Notes: a model not told the origin generated them from the sequence alone. A stretch of DNA of 37,129 nt from Methanoregula sp. UBA154 (GCA_002502245.1 DAPW01000012.1:1-37129); one strand, 5' to 3'. Positions 8,377 through 17,050 are shown, numbered from the stretch's first letter. Numbers and translations are program-made.

Positions 8377-8635
8377 ACACGATGTACAACATATCGCAGA
8401 ACTTGCCGACGTCGGCATCAATACGGAAGAACTGGGGACTTTTACCCACCAGTTCAACGCGATCCTTGACTATTTTGACACGCTCGATACCGTAAAAGGG
8501 GACGGTGCCGCAAGGAGCGATCTCTTCAACGTGCTGCGCGAAGACGTTGTCGAGCCTTCGCTTTCGCAGGACGATGTCCTGAAGAACGCTCCCTGGAAGG
8601 AAGACGGGTTCATCAAAGCGCCGCGGGTGATGTAA
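8366..8635 (+). CDS. gatC: Asp/Glu-tRNA amidotransferase subunit C
   Basis: GatC is the small belt subunit that holds GatA and GatB together. This 89-aa protein has the expected layout: an N-terminal helical segment VTEHDVQHIAELADVGI, the conserved core FNAILDYFDTLDTV, and the tail LREDVVEPSLSQDDVLKNAP, which matches the family's L-R-x-D-x-V-x-x-S pattern. GGGTGG lies just before the ATG. It overlaps the upstream synthetase-like gene by 11 bases and shares one base with gatA (TAATG), so translation is coupled. In archaea GatCAB usually amidates Asp-tRNA(Asn); Glu-tRNA(Gln) is served by GatDE. Confidence 0.95.
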   Translation: MVTEHDVQHIAELADVGINTEELGTFTHQFNAILDYFDTLDTVKGDGAARSDLFNVLREDVVEPSLSQDDVLKNAPWKEDGFIKAPRVM

Positions 8636-9936
8636 TGGCCCCCCGCACAATCACCTTCGAACCTTCCGATCCGTATAATGCCTTCCTCACGAGGTGCAGC
8701 AGGGCAGCGTATGGGGACGGCCCGCTTGCCGGGGTTGCCGTTGCCGTAAAAGACAATATCTCGACAAGCGGGATCGAGACCACCTGTGCCTCGAAGATCC
8801 TCAAGGGCTACATTCCACCCTATGATGCACATGTAGTCGGGCTCCTGAAAAGTGCAGGGGCAGCAATCGCCGGCAAGACCAACATGGACGAGTTCGGTAT
8901 GGGCACCACCACCGAAAACTCCGCCTTCGGACCCACCCTCAACCCCTGCGACACCTCCCGCGTCCCCGGCGGGTCGAGCGGGGGGAGCGCCGCTGCTGTC
9001 GCTGCCGGCATGGTCCGGATGGCGCTCGGCTCCGATACCGGTGGCTCCATCCGGTGCCCTGCCGCGTTCTGCGGGATCGTTGGCCTGAAACCCAGTTACG
9101 GGAGGGTCTCCCGCTACGGGCTCATCGCGTACTCCAACTCGCTCGAACAGATCGGCCCGCTCGGGAAGACCGTTTCCGATGTCTCCACCCTCATGGGCGT
9201 GATCGCCGGCCATGACCGCCACGATTCCACCACGTACAACAGGCCCTACCATCACGCTCCCGACGCGGATATCAAAGGCCTGAAGGTCGGCATCCCGGAG
9301 GAGTATTTCGGGACAGGTGTTGACCTGGGTGTTGCCGGTGTTGTGAGAAAAGCAATCGGTCGCCTCGAAGAACTCGGGGCAGCCACGTTCCCCTGCAGCA
9401 TCCCGTCGATGGAGTATGCCCTTGCCGCATACTATGTCACCTGCACGAGCGAGGCCAGCTCCAACCTTGCCCGGTTCGATGGCGTGAGATACGGTCCGGC
9501 AACGGACTGGAAGAAGTCGTGGCACGATGCCTACAAGGACGTGCGGGGGGCTGCGTTCGGCATGGAAGTCCGGCGCCGGATCATGCTCGGTACGTTCGCG
9601 CTCTCAAGCGGGTATTACGGTAAATACTATGCAAAAGCACAGGTTGCCCGGGAGAATGTCCGCGCCGATTTCAACCGGATCTTCCGGGACGTTGACGTGA
9701 TTGCAGGGCCGACCATGCCCACCATCGCGTTCCGGCTGAAAGAAAAGAGCGACCCGCTCTCCATGTACCTTGCTGATATCCTCACGGTCCCGGCAAACCT
9801 TGCGGGGATCCCGTCGATATCGGTGCCCTGCGGGAATTCCGAAGGCATGCCGGTCGGCCTCCAGATCATGGGCAGGATGTTTGAGGACGAGCGTGTTGTG
9901 GATGTTGCGTATGCGTACGAGCAGGCGGTGAACTGA
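8635..9936 (+). CDS. gatA: Asp/Glu-tRNA amidotransferase subunit A
   Basis: GatA is the amidase subunit that hydrolyses glutamine to release ammonia for GatB. At 433 aa it is slightly short for the family but has a complete amidase signature. The Ser-cisSer-Lys triad can be read as K39 (VAVKDNIS), S114 (GGSSGGS) and S138 (SDTGGSIR), with the same spacing as in characterised GatA proteins. The segments FCGIVGLKPSYGRVSRYGL and AFGMEVRRRIMLGTF and the C-terminal PVGLQIMG are also typical. The start ATG overlaps the gatC stop codon by one base. gatB follows after one base, so the three subunits are made together in C-A-B order. Confidence 0.97.
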   Translation: MAPRTITFEPSDPYNAFLTRCSRAAYGDGPLAGVAVAVKDNISTSGIETTCASKILKGYIPPYDAHVVGLLKSAGAAIAGKTNMDEFGMGTTTENSAFGPTLNPCDTSRVPGGSSGGSAAAVAAGMVRMALGSDTGGSIRCPAAFCGIVGLKPSYGRVSRYGLIAYSNSLEQIGPLGKTVSDVSTLMGVIAGHDRHDSTTYNRPYHHAPDADIKGLKVGIPEEYFGTGVDLGVAGVVRKAIGRLEELGAATFPCSIPSMEYALAAYYVTCTSEASSNLARFDGVRYGPATDWKKSWHDAYKDVRGAAFGMEVRRRIMLGTFALSSGYYGKYYAKAQVARENVRADFNRIFRDVDVIAGPTMPTIAFRLKEKSDPLSMYLADILTVPANLAGIPSISVPCGNSEGMPVGLQIMGRMFEDERVVDVAYAYEQAVN

Positions 9937-9937
9937 T

Positions 9938-11392
9938 ATGGCGGATGCTGAAGGCCAGGTCATTGTCGGTCTCGAAGTGCACTGCCAGCTGGACACGTTG
10001 AGCAAGCTCTTCTGCGGGTGCTCCACCGATTACCGGAGCGACGGCCCCAATACCCATGTCTGCCCTATCTGCCTCGGCCTCCCGGGCGCCATGCCGGCGC
10101 TCAACAAAAAGGCGATCGAGTACGCCATGAAGGTGGCAAAGGCGCTGAACTGCGAGATCATCGATGAAGCCGAGTTCTCGCGGAAGAATTATTTCTATCC
10201 CGACCTCGACAAGGCCTACCAGATCACCCAGTACGACAAACCGCTTGCGCTCGGCGGGTACCTGGAGATCGAGAGCGACGAAGGCGGGGAGAAGAAGGTC
10301 CGGCTCACCCGCATCCATGTCGAGGAGGACCCGGGCCGGCTCGTCCACATGGGCAATGCCGAGCGGGGCAAGTACTCGCTCGTGGACTACAACCGCGCCG
10401 GTATTCCCCTCATCGAGATCGTGAGCGAACCGGACATGCGTTCGCCCAAGGAGGCACGGAAGTTCCTCAACAAGCTGCGGGCCACGCTCGAGTACCTCAG
10501 TGTCTTCGATTCCGAGAAGGAGGGCTCGCTCCGGGTCGACGCCAACATCTCGATTAAGGGGAACGAGCGGGTGGAAGTCAAGAACATCACCTCCTACAAG
10601 GGTGTCGAGAAGGCGCTGACATTCGAGGTAACCCGGCAGAAGAACCTCATCCGCCGCAGCCAGAAGATCGACCGCGAGACCCGCCACTACCTTGAAGCCC
10701 GGGGTGTCACCCAGTCAGCCCGCAGCAAGGAGCAGGAGCACGATTACCGGTACTTCCCGGAGCCCGATCTCCGGCCGCTCCGCGTAAAGTCATGGATTGA
10801 CGGGATTGTGCTCCCGGAACTTCCGGATGCCCGGCGCGAGCGGTTCATCGCCCAGTACGGGTGTTCGCTGAACCATGCCCGGACCCTGACCGGCGAACTG
10901 AAAATGGCGAACTTTTTCGAGCAGGTGGTCAGTAAGGATCCGAAAGGACTCTCAACGCTTGCTGCGACCTGGATCGCCGATACGCTGATCGGGGAGCTGA
11001 ACTACCGGGACATGAGCCTTGACAAGGTTGAACCGGCTGCCATGACCGGTCTCGTCCGGCTCGTACAAGCAGGGACGATCACGGACAAGAGCGGGGTGGA
11101 CGTGCTCCGTGTCATGCTGGACCAGCGCCTGAACGGGGAACCTTCCGAGACTGCGGATGCCATCGTGAAGCGGCTCAGCCTTGCCAGAACCACCGGGGAT
11201 ACCGGGGCAATTACCGCCGCGATCGAAGATGCGATCACCGAGAATCCCAAAGCGCTTGAGGATTACCGGGCCGGTAAAGCCGGGGCACTCAATTTCCTTG
11301 TTGGTCAGGTCATGAAGAAGACCCGCGGGAAAGCAGACCCTGCCGAACTGAACCGGATGCTTGCCGAAGCGCTGAAAAACCGGGGGGTGTAA
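9938..11392 (+). CDS. gatB: Asp/Glu-tRNA amidotransferase subunit B
   Basis: GatB binds the misacylated tRNA, phosphorylates the Asp/Glu side chain and transfers ammonia to it. The 484-aa length is standard. The N-terminal kinase-like cradle shows VGLEVHCQL, a Cys pair pattern FCGCST and VCPICLGLPGAMP, then the family-typical FSRKNYFYPDLDKAYQITQY, RIHVEEDPGRL and DYNRAGIPLIEIVSEPD. A helical domain and a C-terminal YqeY-like tail (ALNFLVGQVMKKTRGKADP) complete it. GGTGA precedes the ATG by about 6 bases. topA begins five bases after the stop, extending the operon. Confidence 0.97.
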   Translation: MADAEGQVIVGLEVHCQLDTLSKLFCGCSTDYRSDGPNTHVCPICLGLPGAMPALNKKAIEYAMKVAKALNCEIIDEAEFSRKNYFYPDLDKAYQITQYDKPLALGGYLEIESDEGGEKKVRLTRIHVEEDPGRLVHMGNAERGKYSLVDYNRAGIPLIEIVSEPDMRSPKEARKFLNKLRATLEYLSVFDSEKEGSLRVDANISIKGNERVEVKNITSYKGVEKALTFEVTRQKNLIRRSQKIDRETRHYLEARGVTQSARSKEQEHDYRYFPEPDLRPLRVKSWIDGIVLPELPDARRERFIAQYGCSLNHARTLTGELKMANFFEQVVSKDPKGLSTLAATWIADTLIGELNYRDMSLDKVEPAAMTGLVRLVQAGTITDKSGVDVLRVMLDQRLNGEPSETADAIVKRLSLARTTGDTGAITAAIEDAITENPKALEDYRAGKAGALNFLVGQVMKKTRGKADPAELNRMLAEALKNRGV

Positions 11393-11397
11393 CTGCC

Positions 11398-14220
11398 GTG
11401 CACCTGATCGTTGCAGAAAAGAACATCTCGGCCCGGCGCATCGCGGAGATCCTGGGCGAGGGTAAGAAGATTACCGAACAGAAGGATGCCGGTGTATCCA
11501 CGTACAGTTTCGGGGATGTGGTCACGGTCGGGCTCCGGGGCCACGTGGTGGAGATCGATTTCGAGCCGGGTTACCAGAACTGGCGGAGCGAGGAGTACAC
11601 CCCGCGGAGCCTGATCGATGCAAAGACCATCAAGGTGCCGACCGAGAAGAAGATCGTCACCCTCCTCCAGAAACTGTCAAGGAAGGCTGACCGTGTCACG
11701 ATCGCAACGGATTTTGATACCGAAGGGGAACTGATCGGGAAGGAGGCATTCGAGCTCATCCGTGCCGTGAACGGAAAGGTCCCCATTGACCGGGCGCGGT
11801 TCTCTGCCATCACCAGAGGCGAACTCCAGCATGCCTTTACCAACACCACCGAACTCGATTTTGCCCTTGCCGCTGCCGGTGAAGCCCGCCAGTCGATCGA
11901 CCTGATGTGGGGGGCCTCGCTCACCCGCTTCATCTCGCTCGCTGCGCGGCGGGGCGGCCAGAATATTCTCTCGGTCGGAAGGGTCCAGAGCCCGACACTC
12001 TCCATGATCGTTGACCGCGAGAAGGAGATCGAGGCGTTCGTGCCGGAGAAATACTGGCAGCTTGCGGTTGATACCGAGAAGTCCGGAGAACAGATCGAGG
12101 CCCGCCACACCCACGGGCGGTTCCACGACAAGGCAGAGGCAGAGGGGGCACGCGACCGGACAAAGGAACCACTCGTTGTCACTGATGTGAGGGAGGGCAC
12201 AAAGCAGGACCGGGCGCCGTCACCGTTCGATACCACGACCTATATTGTTGCAGCCGCACGTCTCGGGTTCTCGGCAGCAAACGCGATGCGGATCGCTGAA
12301 GACCTGTACATGAACGGTTTCATCTCCTACCCGAGGACCGACAACACTGTTTACCCGGCGTCGCTGGATATCGGGGGGATCTTAACGACCCTGAAAAATT
12401 CCCCCTTCAGAAAGGACATCGAATGGACGCTCGCGCACCGCCGCCCGGTCCCGACCCGGGGAAAAAAATCCACCACCGACCACCCGCCCATCCACCCGAC
12501 CGGCGCTGCCACCCGCGAACAGCTGGGGGATGATGCGTTCAAAATCTACGAGCTCGTGCTCCGCCGCTTCCTTGCAACCCTCGCACCGGACGCGCTCTGG
12601 AAGACCCTGAAGATCCTCTTCCTTGCCGGCGGCGAGGAGTACACGACCACCGGTGGCCAGCTCCTCGAGCCCGGCTGGCATGCGGTATACCCGTTTTCCG
12701 AGGCAAAAGAAGTGCTCCTGCCCGCGTTCGTGACCGGGGAGAAACTGCCGATCAGGAAAGTAACCCTTGACGAGAAGGAGACGCAGCCCCCGGCCCGGTA
12801 CACCCAGAGCAAGCTGATCCAGCGGATGGAGGAACTCGGCCTTGGTACAAAGAGTACCCGGCACGAGGTGATTGCAAAGCTGGTCTCCCGCAAGTATGTT
12901 GAAGGCAGCCCTCTCCGGCCGACCCTTGTCGGGAGAGTGGTCACCGAATCGCTCGAGCAGCATGCCGACGCCGTGACCCGGCCGGACATGACGCAGACCA
13001 TCGAAGCGCACATGCAGCAGATCAAGGAGAGCAGGAGGACCCGGGAAGATGTGATCCGGGAATCCCGGGAGATGCTCCATGCGGCCTTCGACCAGCTCGA
13101 AAAGAACGAGCAGGTGATCGGCGATGATATCCGTAACCGCACTGCCGAGGAGATGAACCTCGGCAAATGCCCGGTCTGCGGGGGCATGCTGGCCATCAAA
13201 CATATGCGCGGCAACACCCAGTTCATTGGCTGCTCCCGTTACCCGGACTGCAGCTTCAACATCGGCCTCCCGATGGCCCAGTGGGGCTTTGCAATTCGGA
13301 CTGACGACATCTGCGACAGGCACCACCTCAATTTTGTCCGGCTCGTCCGGAAAGGGGCCCGCCCGTGGGATATCGGCTGCCCGCTCTGCCACCATATCAG
13401 TTCCAACCGGGAGTCCCTGTCAGAGATCCCTTCCATGACCCCCGCGCTGGCAGAGAGTATCCTCGCTCATCACATCTATACCGTGGCCGAACTGGCCCGC
13501 AGTGTGCCGGAGAATCTCGCAAAGCGGCTGGCGATCCCGGCCGGGGATGCCGGCCGGCTGGTGACTGAAGCGGGTGCCATGCTCGAGAAACTCCGCCGCA
13601 GGTCGGAGTGCCGGAAGTTCCTGCGCGACCGCCTCATCCCCCGCAAAGGCCGCAGTTATGCAAAGATCATGGACGTCCTGAAAGGACAGGGCATCATGGA
13701 GCTCGCCGGCCTTGCCCACGCTGACCCGGCTGCACTGAAAAACGCCGGTATCGGCGATGCCGAGGCCGGGCAGGTCATCGCCGATGCAAAGATCGTCTAT
13801 TACGGGCAGGTGCTCCGGGATATGGGTATACCGGCGGTAAGCCTGAAAAAATACCTTGCTGCCGGTTTCACCACACCGGATACCTTCTGCGAGCTTGCAC
13901 CGGAGACCTTAAGCGAGCGCACCGGTATGTCCCTTGCGACCGTCCAGAAACACGTTGCACAGGTATGCAGGGCATTAAACAGGCCTGCCCCGAAGAAAGT
14001 CTCGAAACTCCAGACGGAGAAGGGGAGAAAGGAACTGCTCACCATCAAGGGACTGGGAGAACAGGCAGCAGAAAAACTGATCCTCGCGGGTATCACGGAC
14101 GGCCGGTCCCTCCTTGCAGCTGACCCGCCCACGGTTGCCAGGGATTCCGGTATTCCCGTACAGACTATCCGGGACTACCAGGCAATCTTCCGGAAAAAAA
14201 TGGACATCATCCAGCTCTGA
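11398..14220 (+). CDS. topA: DNA topoisomerase I (type IA)
   Basis: This 940-aa type IA topoisomerase relaxes negatively supercoiled DNA through a 5'-phosphotyrosine link. The TOPRIM domain begins at once (HLIVAEKNISARRIAEIL) with its acidic motif TIATDFDTEGELIG. The catalytic Tyr is Y311 in GFISYPRTDNTVYP. Further core motifs are LMWGASLTRFIS, LSVGRVQSPTLSMIV and ELGLGTKSTRHEVIAKL. A zinc ribbon follows (C591, C594, C612, C618), then a second Cys/His set (CDRHH, CPLCHH). About 260 C-terminal residues resemble repeated helix-hairpin-helix DNA-binding segments (for example LKNAGIGDAEAGQVIADA and TIKGLGEQAAEKLILAGI). The start is a GTG five bases after gatB, with GGGGGTG overlapping the gatB end as ribosome-binding site. 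No reverse-gyrase helicase domain is present, as expected for a mesophile. Confidence 0.95.
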   Translation: MHLIVAEKNISARRIAEILGEGKKITEQKDAGVSTYSFGDVVTVGLRGHVVEIDFEPGYQNWRSEEYTPRSLIDAKTIKVPTEKKIVTLLQKLSRKADRVTIATDFDTEGELIGKEAFELIRAVNGKVPIDRARFSAITRGELQHAFTNTTELDFALAAAGEARQSIDLMWGASLTRFISLAARRGGQNILSVGRVQSPTLSMIVDREKEIEAFVPEKYWQLAVDTEKSGEQIEARHTHGRFHDKAEAEGARDRTKEPLVVTDVREGTKQDRAPSPFDTTTYIVAAARLGFSAANAMRIAEDLYMNGFISYPRTDNTVYPASLDIGGILTTLKNSPFRKDIEWTLAHRRPVPTRGKKSTTDHPPIHPTGAATREQLGDDAFKIYELVLRRFLATLAPDALWKTLKILFLAGGEEYTTTGGQLLEPGWHAVYPFSEAKEVLLPAFVTGEKLPIRKVTLDEKETQPPARYTQSKLIQRMEELGLGTKSTRHEVIAKLVSRKYVEGSPLRPTLVGRVVTESLEQHADAVTRPDMTQTIEAHMQQIKESRRTREDVIRESREMLHAAFDQLEKNEQVIGDDIRNRTAEEMNLGKCPVCGGMLAIKHMRGNTQFIGCSRYPDCSFNIGLPMAQWGFAIRTDDICDRHHLNFVRLVRKGARPWDIGCPLCHHISSNRESLSEIPSMTPALAESILAHHIYTVAELARSVPENLAKRLAIPAGDAGRLVTEAGAMLEKLRRRSECRKFLRDRLIPRKGRSYAKIMDVLKGQGIMELAGLAHADPAALKNAGIGDAEAGQVIADAKIVYYGQVLRDMGIPAVSLKKYLAAGFTTPDTFCELAPETLSERTGMSLATVQKHVAQVCRALNRPAPKKVSKLQTEKGRKELLTIKGLGEQAAEKLILAGITDGRSLLAADPPTVARDSGIPVQTIRDYQAIFRKKMDIIQL

Positions 14221-14231
14221 TTTATTCCTGA

Positions 14232-14238
14232 TTTTTTT
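14232..14238 (+). terminator. T-run terminator after topA
   Basis: A run of seven T lies 12 bases after the topA stop, a typical archaeal intrinsic termination signal. It ends the five-gene synthetase-gatCAB-topA operon and directly abuts the long intergenic repeat copy. Confidence 0.5.
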
Positions 14239-14564
14239 GCTTTGTGGAAACGGGCATGAACCGGCTTCGTTCATACCGGAACAATGAAAATCAAAAAAAA
14301 AACATCATAATTTTTACGAGCGCTCCCCGTCTCAGGGCCCCCCCGGGGCACGGCGGGGCAGTTTGTGAGTTTTTTAGAAATATCGGTCATTGATCCGCCG
14401 CGGGGGCGTCCCTTTTTGGTGCGGCGGCAGCTATCATAATCGGGGGTATGGGGGTCTCAACCCCCAATATTTTGTCTGGAAAAATTCAATTTTCACAGGA
14501 AATCATTCAGATACCTGACGATCCCGGGGCTTCGCCCCGCCGCTGGGCGCCCCGGTTGCGATAG
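14237..14564 (+). repeat. dispersed intergenic repeat, long copy 1
   Basis: This ~330-base element aligns along its whole length with 19228-19545. Module A: GCATGAACCGG, then ACCGGAACAATGAAAATC, CATCATAA, a T-run, and CGGGGCACGGCGGGGCAGTT. Module B: CATTGATCCGCCGC to GCGGCGGCA, a GC hairpin with a variable loop. Module C: TATCATAATC, GGGGTATGGGG, TCTCAACCCCC, then an AT-rich TTTGTCTG to GGAAATC stretch. Module D: GGGGCTTCGCCCC, CGCCGCTG, a CCCCGGTTGCGATAG end. No open frame crosses it. It fills the gap between topA and the GGGP synthase gene. Confidence 0.85.
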
Positions 14565-14742
14565 CGCTGTATTACCTGTTTTTACAAAAACCAGGACGTT
14601 TAAACAAACGTCATACAGGGGCATCGCATGCGCCCCCGCCGCAGTTCCCGTGGTGCTCATCTCCCTCCTGCATTGCTGCATCCTGCATGTACCGGTATGC
14701 CACCGGTTTATGAGAATGGAAGACACACGTACTGTGATTACG

Positions 14743-15429
14743 ATGAGATGGAAAGACTGGGTGCACGTGACCAAACTCGATCCCGACAAGCAGCTGAAGC
14801 CCGGCGATATTGACGCGATTGCAGCGAGCGGTACGGATGCCCTGATGCTCTCGGGCACGCTGAACGTGACGCAGGAGAACCTTGCCATGCTCCAGAAACA
14901 GCTGAATGCCTATGACCTGCCGCTCGTGATGGAGCCCGCGGGCCCCGAAGCGGTGCTGGTGCAGGGGATCGATTACGTTTTTGTGCCCAGCGTGATGAAC
15001 ACCACCGATGTGGTCTGGATTGTGGGAAAACACCAGGCATGGGTCCGGCAGCAGCAGGGGAACATTCCCTGGGACTGTATCGTTCCCGAGGCTTATATCG
15101 TGCTCAACCCGGACTCTTCCGTTGGCAAAGTAACCAGGGCAGTGTGCGACCTGAACGCGGATGAGGTCGCCGCATACGTGACCGTTGCTGACCACTATTT
15201 CCATTTCCCGATCGTGTATATCGAGTACAGCGGCAGGTATGGCGATCCGGCAGTGGTGAAGGCCGCTTCCGATGCCATCAACGACTCGATCCTCTACTAT
15301 GGCGGGGGTATCAACTCCGCGGAGAAAGCAGCCGAGATGAGCAGGTATGCCGACACGATCGTGGTCGGGAACGCGGTCTACGACCAGGGCGCAGATGTCC
15401 TGAAAGCAACGGTGGATGCTATCCAGTAA
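14743..15429 (+). CDS. geranylgeranylglyceryl phosphate synthase
   Basis: This (beta-alpha)8-barrel prenyltransferase joins geranylgeranyl diphosphate to sn-glycerol-1-phosphate, the first committed ether-link step of archaeal membrane lipids. The 228-aa product shows the family markers: WVHVTKLDPDKQL at the N-terminus, GTDALMLSGTLNVT, the substrate-site region YIVLNPDSSVGKVT, YIEYSGRYGDP, and the phosphate-binding loops LYYGGGINSAEKA and TIVVGNAVYDQG. The frame is open back to a GTG at 14650, but that part overlaps the tail of non-coding DNA. I chose ATG 14743 because GTGATT precedes it by four bases and homology starts at MRWKDW; ATG 14716 is an alternative. The stop is followed directly by a T7 run and the methyltransferase start. 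Confidence 0.94.
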   Translation: MRWKDWVHVTKLDPDKQLKPGDIDAIAASGTDALMLSGTLNVTQENLAMLQKQLNAYDLPLVMEPAGPEAVLVQGIDYVFVPSVMNTTDVVWIVGKHQAWVRQQQGNIPWDCIVPEAYIVLNPDSSVGKVTRAVCDLNADEVAAYVTVADHYFHFPIVYIEYSGRYGDPAVVKAASDAINDSILYYGGGINSAEKAAEMSRYADTIVVGNAVYDQGADVLKATVDAIQ

Positions 15430-15436
15430 TTTTTTT
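15430..15436 (+). terminator. T7 run between GGGP synthase and methyltransferase genes
   Basis: Seven T fill the entire gap between the GGGP synthase stop codon and the preferred start of the next gene. In archaea such T-runs can pause or terminate transcription, so this may set a lower level for the downstream gene. It could equally be tolerated read-through sequence. Confidence 0.3.
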
Positions 15437-16207
15437 ATGCCCGAGATCGACATCGTGCTGGTGGCCCCAATCTACGAGGGGAACGTGGGGTTCTGTGCCC
15501 GCGTGATGAAAAATTTCGGGTTCTCCCGCCTCGTGCTCATCGATCCCTGCCCGCTGGGGAACGAGGCAAAGGCCCGGGCTTCCCACGCGCAGGACATCCT
15601 CGCGGCTGCCGAGACCTGCACGATCGAGGATGTTTTTGCGCGGAGTAATATTGTCGTCGCCACTACCGGGACCGTGAGCAAATCGGTCTGCCACGCGATG
15701 CGGATGCCGTTCTATTCGCCAAAGGAACTCCGCGAACGGGTGAAGGACGCGGACGGGCGGATCTCCATCCTCTTCGGGCGGGAGAACTGGGGGCTCAACA
15801 ACGAGGAGGTAAAACGGAGCGACATGATCTGCACGATCCCGACCGCGGACGAGTACCCGATCCTCAACCTCTCGCATGCAGTCGGTGTGGTCTGTTACGA
15901 ACTTGCGGACATGCCCCTGCCGGTTTACCGGCTCGCGTCGCCGACCGACATGGGATACCTGTACCGCCACATCGACCGCTACCTCGACGAGATCCACCAC
16001 CCGAAGTTCAAGCGGGAGAACACGATGATCCTCATCCGCCGCATCCTCGGCCGGGCAAACCTGACCACCCGCGAGGCGAGCACCCTCCACGGTCTCCTGC
16101 GCCGGAGCGAGTGGCATATCGATCCGGCGCTGCTCGACCGGGATAAAAGCGGGAGCCGGAACCTGATGGATGAGGACGACAACGGGCCGGATTCGCAGGA
16201 TCAGTAA
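15437..16207 (+). CDS. TrmJ/TrmH-family (SPOUT) RNA 2'-O-methyltransferase
   Basis: This SPOUT-class enzyme transfers methyl from S-adenosylmethionine to a ribose 2'-OH; the closest type is TrmJ, which modifies position 32 of tRNA. The N-terminal half shows the family arginine-containing start (IVLVAPIYEGNVGFCARVMKN, where Asn and Arg are conserved), FSRLVLIDPCPLG, and SHAQDIL. The knotted AdoMet-binding half shows ISILFGRENWGLNNEEV and ICTIPTADEYPILNLSHAVG. The last ~85 residues are a helical extension typical of TrmJ, ending in an acidic tail. ATG 15437 gives 256 aa and matches the homology start; ATG 15416, overlapping the previous gene, is also in frame. No good ribosome-binding site is seen for either. 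Confidence 0.9.
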   Translation: MPEIDIVLVAPIYEGNVGFCARVMKNFGFSRLVLIDPCPLGNEAKARASHAQDILAAAETCTIEDVFARSNIVVATTGTVSKSVCHAMRMPFYSPKELRERVKDADGRISILFGRENWGLNNEEVKRSDMICTIPTADEYPILNLSHAVGVVCYELADMPLPVYRLASPTDMGYLYRHIDRYLDEIHHPKFKRENTMILIRRILGRANLTTREASTLHGLLRRSEWHIDPALLDRDKSGSRNLMDEDDNGPDSQDQ

Positions 16208-16416
16208 AAGGACGGGACGGTGAAATCACCGGGTGTTTGCGAGATTTTTTCACCAGTTCCGGAACCACCTTTGGAACGTATCAATGAAACCGATCCTACC
16301 CGGTTCTGCAGGAATTTTTTTACTGGCTCCGTAACACTATCAGATCTTCTGCCGGCACGCAACCCGGACTCCCGCATGCAAACCGCTTATGACCGATCCA
16401 CGCACATGATAGTGCA

Positions 16417-16974
16417 ATGATTCTCGTAGACTGGCAGCTCCTCGACCGCATCGAACGGGGCCATATCAGGATCGATCCCTGGGACAAAAACCTTGTACAG
16501 CCGAACTCCATCGACATCCGGCTCGGCAGCCATTTCGTCTGGTATCAACCCGGCACCAGCGTTATCGACCCGTACAACCGGGACAGTGTTGTTGCCGATG
16601 TTGAGGAGACGCACGCGGACGTTTTCATCCTGCATCCCGGGCAGTTCGTCCTTGCCGAGACCCTCGAGTGCATTGAGCTCCCCGACAACATTGTCGCGAC
16701 CATAGAAGGAAAGTCAAGCATCGCCCGCCTTGGCGTCACGCTCCATCAGACAGGCGGGTGGATCGATGCCGGCTTCCGGGGGACCATCACGCTCGAGATG
16801 TGCAATGTCAATACCCGCCCGGTGAAGATCTATGCCGGCATGCCGATCGGCCAGCTCGTCTTCTACACCACGGAGCGGGCAGAGAACCCGTACTACAAGA
16901 AAGGCGATGCGAAATATCTCGACCAGCGCCAGGCAACGCTCTCGCGGTACCACGCAAACCGGAAACGTGAATGA
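16417..16974 (+). CDS. dcd: dCTP deaminase
   Basis: This trimeric beta-barrel enzyme deaminates dCTP to dUTP for dTTP synthesis; some archaeal members also hydrolyse dUTP. The 185-aa protein has the family motifs QPNSIDIRLG near the N-terminus, HPGQFVLAETLE, the IEGKSSIARLGVTLHQTGGWIDAG active-site stretch, FRGTITLEMCN with the catalytic Glu, and MPIGQLVF. The tail PYYKKGDAKYLDQRQATLSRY is the lid that closes over the nucleotide. The ATG at 16417 has little ribosome-binding sequence, so short-leader or leaderless translation is possible. It stands alone, 209 bases after the methyltransferase gene, and ends at a T8 run. A pure dUTPase is less likely because of the full Dcd-type tail. Confidence 0.94.
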   Translation: MILVDWQLLDRIERGHIRIDPWDKNLVQPNSIDIRLGSHFVWYQPGTSVIDPYNRDSVVADVEETHADVFILHPGQFVLAETLECIELPDNIVATIEGKSSIARLGVTLHQTGGWIDAGFRGTITLEMCNVNTRPVKIYAGMPIGQLVFYTTERAENPYYKKGDAKYLDQRQATLSRYHANRKRE

Positions 16975-17004
16975 ACTGCATAACCTGAAAATTTTGAATA
17001 TCAC

Positions 17005-17012
17005 TTTTTTTT
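17005..17012 (+). terminator. T8 terminator after dcd
   Basis: Eight T occur 30 bases after the dcd stop codon with no other gene nearby, consistent with archaeal intrinsic termination. Confidence 0.5.
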
Positions 17013-17050
17013 GATAATAATCAATTCCTGTTTTTATCCGGTTCTTTTCC

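Noticed and set aside
8470..9525. 351-codon open frame on the minus strand opposite gatC/gatA
   Set aside because: It is a GC-driven shadow frame; the plus strand has complete gatC and gatA with catalytic residues in place.
9866..10687. 273-codon minus-strand frame opposite gatB
   Set aside because: Shadow of gatB; the low-complexity Leu/Val/Asp/Glu composition mirrors the codons of the real gene.
12382..13395. 337-codon minus-strand frame opposite topA
   Set aside because: Shadow of topA, with no family resemblance.
14237..14564. Insertion sequence
   Set aside because: No transposase frame and no clear terminal inverted repeats or target duplications were found in the copies; a non-autonomous element remains possible.
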